Assembly: GCF_009766065.1 (NCBI RefSeq)
Contig: NZ_LMUE01000002.1
Coordinates: 1,037,247-1,101,246, forward strand
Direction: 5' to 3'
Source of the DNA: Dyella sp. S184
GTDB lineage: Bacteria; Pseudomonadota; Gammaproteobacteria; Xanthomonadales; Rhodanobacteraceae
DNA: 64,000 nucleotides
Numbering within the stretch: position 1 is the stretch's first letter; each line of letters opens with the position of its first letter. Below are positions 61,578 through 64,000 of this stretch, one piece after another. A program made the position numbers and the translations under genes. The notes under the pieces were generated by a model. The model was not told the origin of the DNA. It was given only the letters and a program-made list of their open reading frames with translations, and searched no databases.

Positions 61578-64000
61578 TCAATGCGTGCGCGAGTGTACTT
61601 CTGTCGGTTCACCAGCAACTGCAGCCGGAGCTTCCTCCTCCTTGGCCACGTTCGGCTGCAGCGGGCGCTCCAGCGCGATGTCCAGCACCTCGTCGATCCA
61701 GCGCACCGGATGAATTTCCAGCGATGAGGTGATGTTGGCTGGCATGTCGGCCAGATCCTTCTTGTTATCCTCCGGGATGATCACCGTGGTGATCCCGCCG
61801 CGATGCGCCGCCAGCAGCTTCTCCTTCAGGCCGCCGATCGGCAGCACACGGCCACGCAAGGTGATCTCCCCGGTCATCGCCACTTCAGAGCGCACCGGCA
61901 CCTTGGTCAGCACGGAAACCAGCGCCGTGCACATCGCGACGCCGGCGCTGGGGCCGTCCTTCGGCGTGGCGCCCTCAGGCACGTGAATATGCACGTCGAG
62001 TTTCTGATGGAAATCGGGGTCGATACCGAGTTGATCGACGCGCGCACGCACAACCGACAACGCCGCCTGGATCGACTCCTTCATCACATCACCAAGCTGA
62101 CCGGTATTCACCAGTCGGCCCTTGCCGGGCACCACCGAGGCTTCGATGCTGAGCAATTCGCCACCGACCTGAGTCCAGGCCAGCCCTGTCACGAGGCCCA
62201 CTTCGTTCTGCAGTTCCTTGCGGCCGAAATCGAAGCGACGGACACCCAGGTAATGATCCAGGTTGGCCGAGTCCACCTTCACCCGCCCTACTCCCGGCTT
62301 GGCCTTGGCTTTGCCCGTCTTTGCGGACGAGGTTTTTGCCTTGGCCTTTTTCACTTCGCCCAGGGTCAGCTCCTTGACCACCTTACGGCAGATCTTGGAA
62401 ATTTCACGCTCAAGACTACGCACGCCCGACTCACGCGTGTAGTAGCGCACGATGTCACGCAACGCCTCTTCGTCCACGCTGAGTTCTTCGGGCTTCAGAC
62501 CATTCGCCTTAAGCTGCTTCGACAGCAGATATTTCTGCGCGATGCCGAGCTTTTCATCCTCGGTGTAACCGGGAATGCGGATGACTTCCATGCGATCGAG
62601 CAGCGGACCGGGAATGTTCAGCGAATTCGCCGTGGCGATCCACATTACCTCGGACAGGTCGAGATCGACCTCGAGGTAATGGTCGTTGAATGCGTGGTTC
62701 TGTTCCGGATCGAGCACTTCCAGCAAGGCCGACGACGGATCGCCACGGAAGTCCATCGACATCTTGTCGATCTCGTCCAGCACGAACAGCGGGTTCTTGG
62801 CGCCCACCTTGTTGATGTTCTGCACGATGCGGCCGGGCATCGAACCGATATAAGTGCGCCGGTGACCGCGGATCTCGGCTTCGTCACGCACGCCACCGAG
62901 GCTCATGCGCACGAATTTCCGATTGGTAGCCTTGGCAATTGACTGCCCCAGCGAGGTCTTGCCCACGCCGGGCGGGCCGACCAGGCACAGGATCGGGCCT
63001 TTCATCACCGAAACGCGTTGCTGCACGGCGAGATATTCAAGAATGCGATCCTTGACCTTCTCCAGCCCGAAGTGATCGGCATCAAGCACTTCCTGCGCCA
63101 TCTGCAGATCCTTGCGTACCTTGCTGCGCTTCTTCCACGGCACGCCGACCAGCCAGTCGAGATAGTTGCGCACCACGGTCGCCTCGGCGGACATCGGCGA
63201 CATCTGCTTGAGCTTGCTGAATTCCTGACGTGCCTTGGTCAGCACGGCCTTGGGCATGCCGGAGGTCTCGATCTTCTTCTGCAGTTCCTCGATCTCGTTC
63301 GGACCCTCCTCGCTATCACCGAGTTCCTTCTGGATCGCCTTCATCTGCTCGTTGAGGTAATACTCGCGCTGGCTCTTCTCCATCTGCGACTTGACCCGGC
63401 CGCGGATGCGCTTCTCGACCTGCTGCAAGTCCATCTCGCCATCGACCAGGCCGATCAGCAACTCCAGCCGCTGGCCTACGTCGGCCGTTTCCAGCACCTT
63501 CTGCTTGTCGGCCATGCGTACGGAAAGGTGCCCGGCGATGGAGTCGGCAACGCGCGACGGATCGTCGATGCCAGACAGGCTGGCCAACACTTCAGGCGGC
63601 AGCTTGCGGCTCTGCTTGACCAGCTGCTCGAACAGCGAGATCAACGTGCGCGAGACCACGTCAAGTTCACGTTCCTTGGCGTTGTAGACCGGTTCGATCA
63701 GGCGTGAGCGGGCCATCAGCATGCCGCCCTCTTCCTTGAAATCCTCGACCGACACCCGCGACTGGCCTTCGACCAGCACCTTGACGGTGCCGTCAGGCAA
63801 CTTCAGCAACTGCAGTACGCCGGCCAGCGTGCCGATCTGGTGCAGGTCGGCAATCTCCGGATCATCGATGTCCGGGCTCTTCTGCGCCACCAGCAGGATT
63901 TGCCGCTCACCCTCCATCGCGCGCTCAAGTGCGCGCATGGACTTGTCGCGACCGACAAACAAGGGGATGACCATATGTGGGTAAACCACCACATCACGTA
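61578..64000 (-). CDS. lon: ATP-dependent protease Lon (5' end beyond the window)
   Basis: At least 807 residues are visible. The frame continues through the window edge (RDVVVYPHMVIPLFVGRDKS), so only about 15 N-terminal residues are missing. The substrate-recognition domain is followed by the AAA module (GPPGVGKTSLGQSIA; FVLDEIDKM) and the protease domain, with the catalytic serine in PKDGPSAGVAM and lysine in LKEKLLAAHRGG. A lysine/alanine-rich insert (VKKAKAKTSSAKTGKAKAKP) precedes the protease domain, an unusual low-complexity stretch. It degrades misfolded and regulatory proteins. Confidence 0.97.
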   Translation of the reverse strand, partial: RDVVVYPHMVIPLFVGRDKSMRALERAMEGERQILLVAQKSPDIDDPEIADLHQIGTLAGVLQLLKLPDGTVKVLVEGQSRVSVEDFKEEGGMLMARSRLIEPVYNAKERELDVVSRTLISLFEQLVKQSRKLPPEVLASLSGIDDPSRVADSIAGHLSVRMADKQKVLETADVGQRLELLIGLVDGEMDLQQVEKRIRGRVKSQMEKSQREYYLNEQMKAIQKELGDSEEGPNEIEELQKKIETSGMPKAVLTKARQEFSKLKQMSPMSAEATVVRNYLDWLVGVPWKKRSKVRKDLQMAQEVLDADHFGLEKVKDRILEYLAVQQRVSVMKGPILCLVGPPGVGKTSLGQSIAKATNRKFVRMSLGGVRDEAEIRGHRRTYIGSMPGRIVQNINKVGAKNPLFVLDEIDKMSMDFRGDPSSALLEVLDPEQNHAFNDHYLEVDLDLSEVMWIATANSLNIPGPLLDRMEVIRIPGYTEDEKLGIAQKYLLSKQLKANGLKPEELSVDEEALRDIVRYYTRESGVRSLEREISKICRKVVKELTLGEVKKAKAKTSSAKTGKAKAKPGVGRVKVDSANLDHYLGVRRFDFGRKELQNEVGLVTGLAWTQVGGELLSIEASVVPGKGRLVNTGQLGDVMKESIQAALSVVRARVDQLGIDPDFHQKLDVHIHVPEGATPKDGPSAGVAMCTALVSVLTKVPVRSEVAMTGEITLRGRVLPIGGLKEKLLAAHRGGITTVIIPEDNKKDLADMPANITSSLEIHPVRWIDEVLDIALERPLQPNVAKEEEAPAAVAGEPTEVHSRTH

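Overview
The window looks like a chromosomal segment of a GC-rich gammaproteobacterium of the Xanthomonadales, most like Rhodanobacteraceae (Rhodanobacter/Dyella type). This rests on recognised protein families and gene orders (rpoE-rseA-mucD-lepA-lepB-DUF4845-rnc-era-recO; lon-hupB-ppiD; gloB-yafS-rnhA-dnaQ; divergent ppsR/ppsA; FabV as enoyl-ACP reductase). No database search was possible.

Positions 1-14,150 are accessory. The window opens with what looks like an integron gene cassette (VOC-family gene between two attC-like sites). Next come a four-gene operon (ABM monooxygenase, EthD protein, alpha/beta hydrolase, ECF sigma factor with a SnoaL-like tail), a truncated regulator, a ParE-type toxin-antitoxin pair, a DUF2127 membrane protein, a VapBC pair and an XAC0095-like gene with a long structured leader. 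A complete AT-rich retron follows (msr-msd RNA with a perfect 29-bp msd stem, nucleosidase-like effector, reverse transcriptase). Then comes a two-gene operon of an OLD-like ATPase-TOPRIM protein and a DUF2130 nuclease-like coiled-coil protein, and a WYL-domain-only protein. Short dispersed repeats of two related types (consensus near AAGTGAACCTGACCCCGATA and AAAGTGCACTCTGACCCGGG) sit at five boundaries between these modules within 0.6-9.2 kb, and I did not see them in the remaining 55 kb.

Positions 14,150-64,000 are mostly core genome: fabV, a four-copy array of hairpin repeats, an FAD monooxygenase, cutC, a glycosylasparaginase, cspA, a purine and cell-wall salvage run (MTIP, hpt, nagZ), a CYTH protein, rlmD, a ydbL/ydbH pair, a response regulator, then recO-era-rnc-DUF4845-lepB-lepA-degQ-rseA-rpoE, read rightward against the direction of transcription. 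After these come a GGDEF/EAL protein, a FadJ-like multifunctional enzyme, slyX, ugd, an FKBP isomerase, an antiporter, three tRNAs, ppsR/ppsA, tetR/fadL, a PP2C phosphatase, tRNA-Ser, dnaQ-rnhA-yafS | gloB-mltD, ppiD, two tRNAs, hupB and the 3' part of lon, which runs off the right edge.

The two most interesting items are the OLD-like/DUF2130 operon, a candidate two-component defence system whose only neighbours are a retron and a WYL protein, and the set of boundary repeats that divides the accessory modules.
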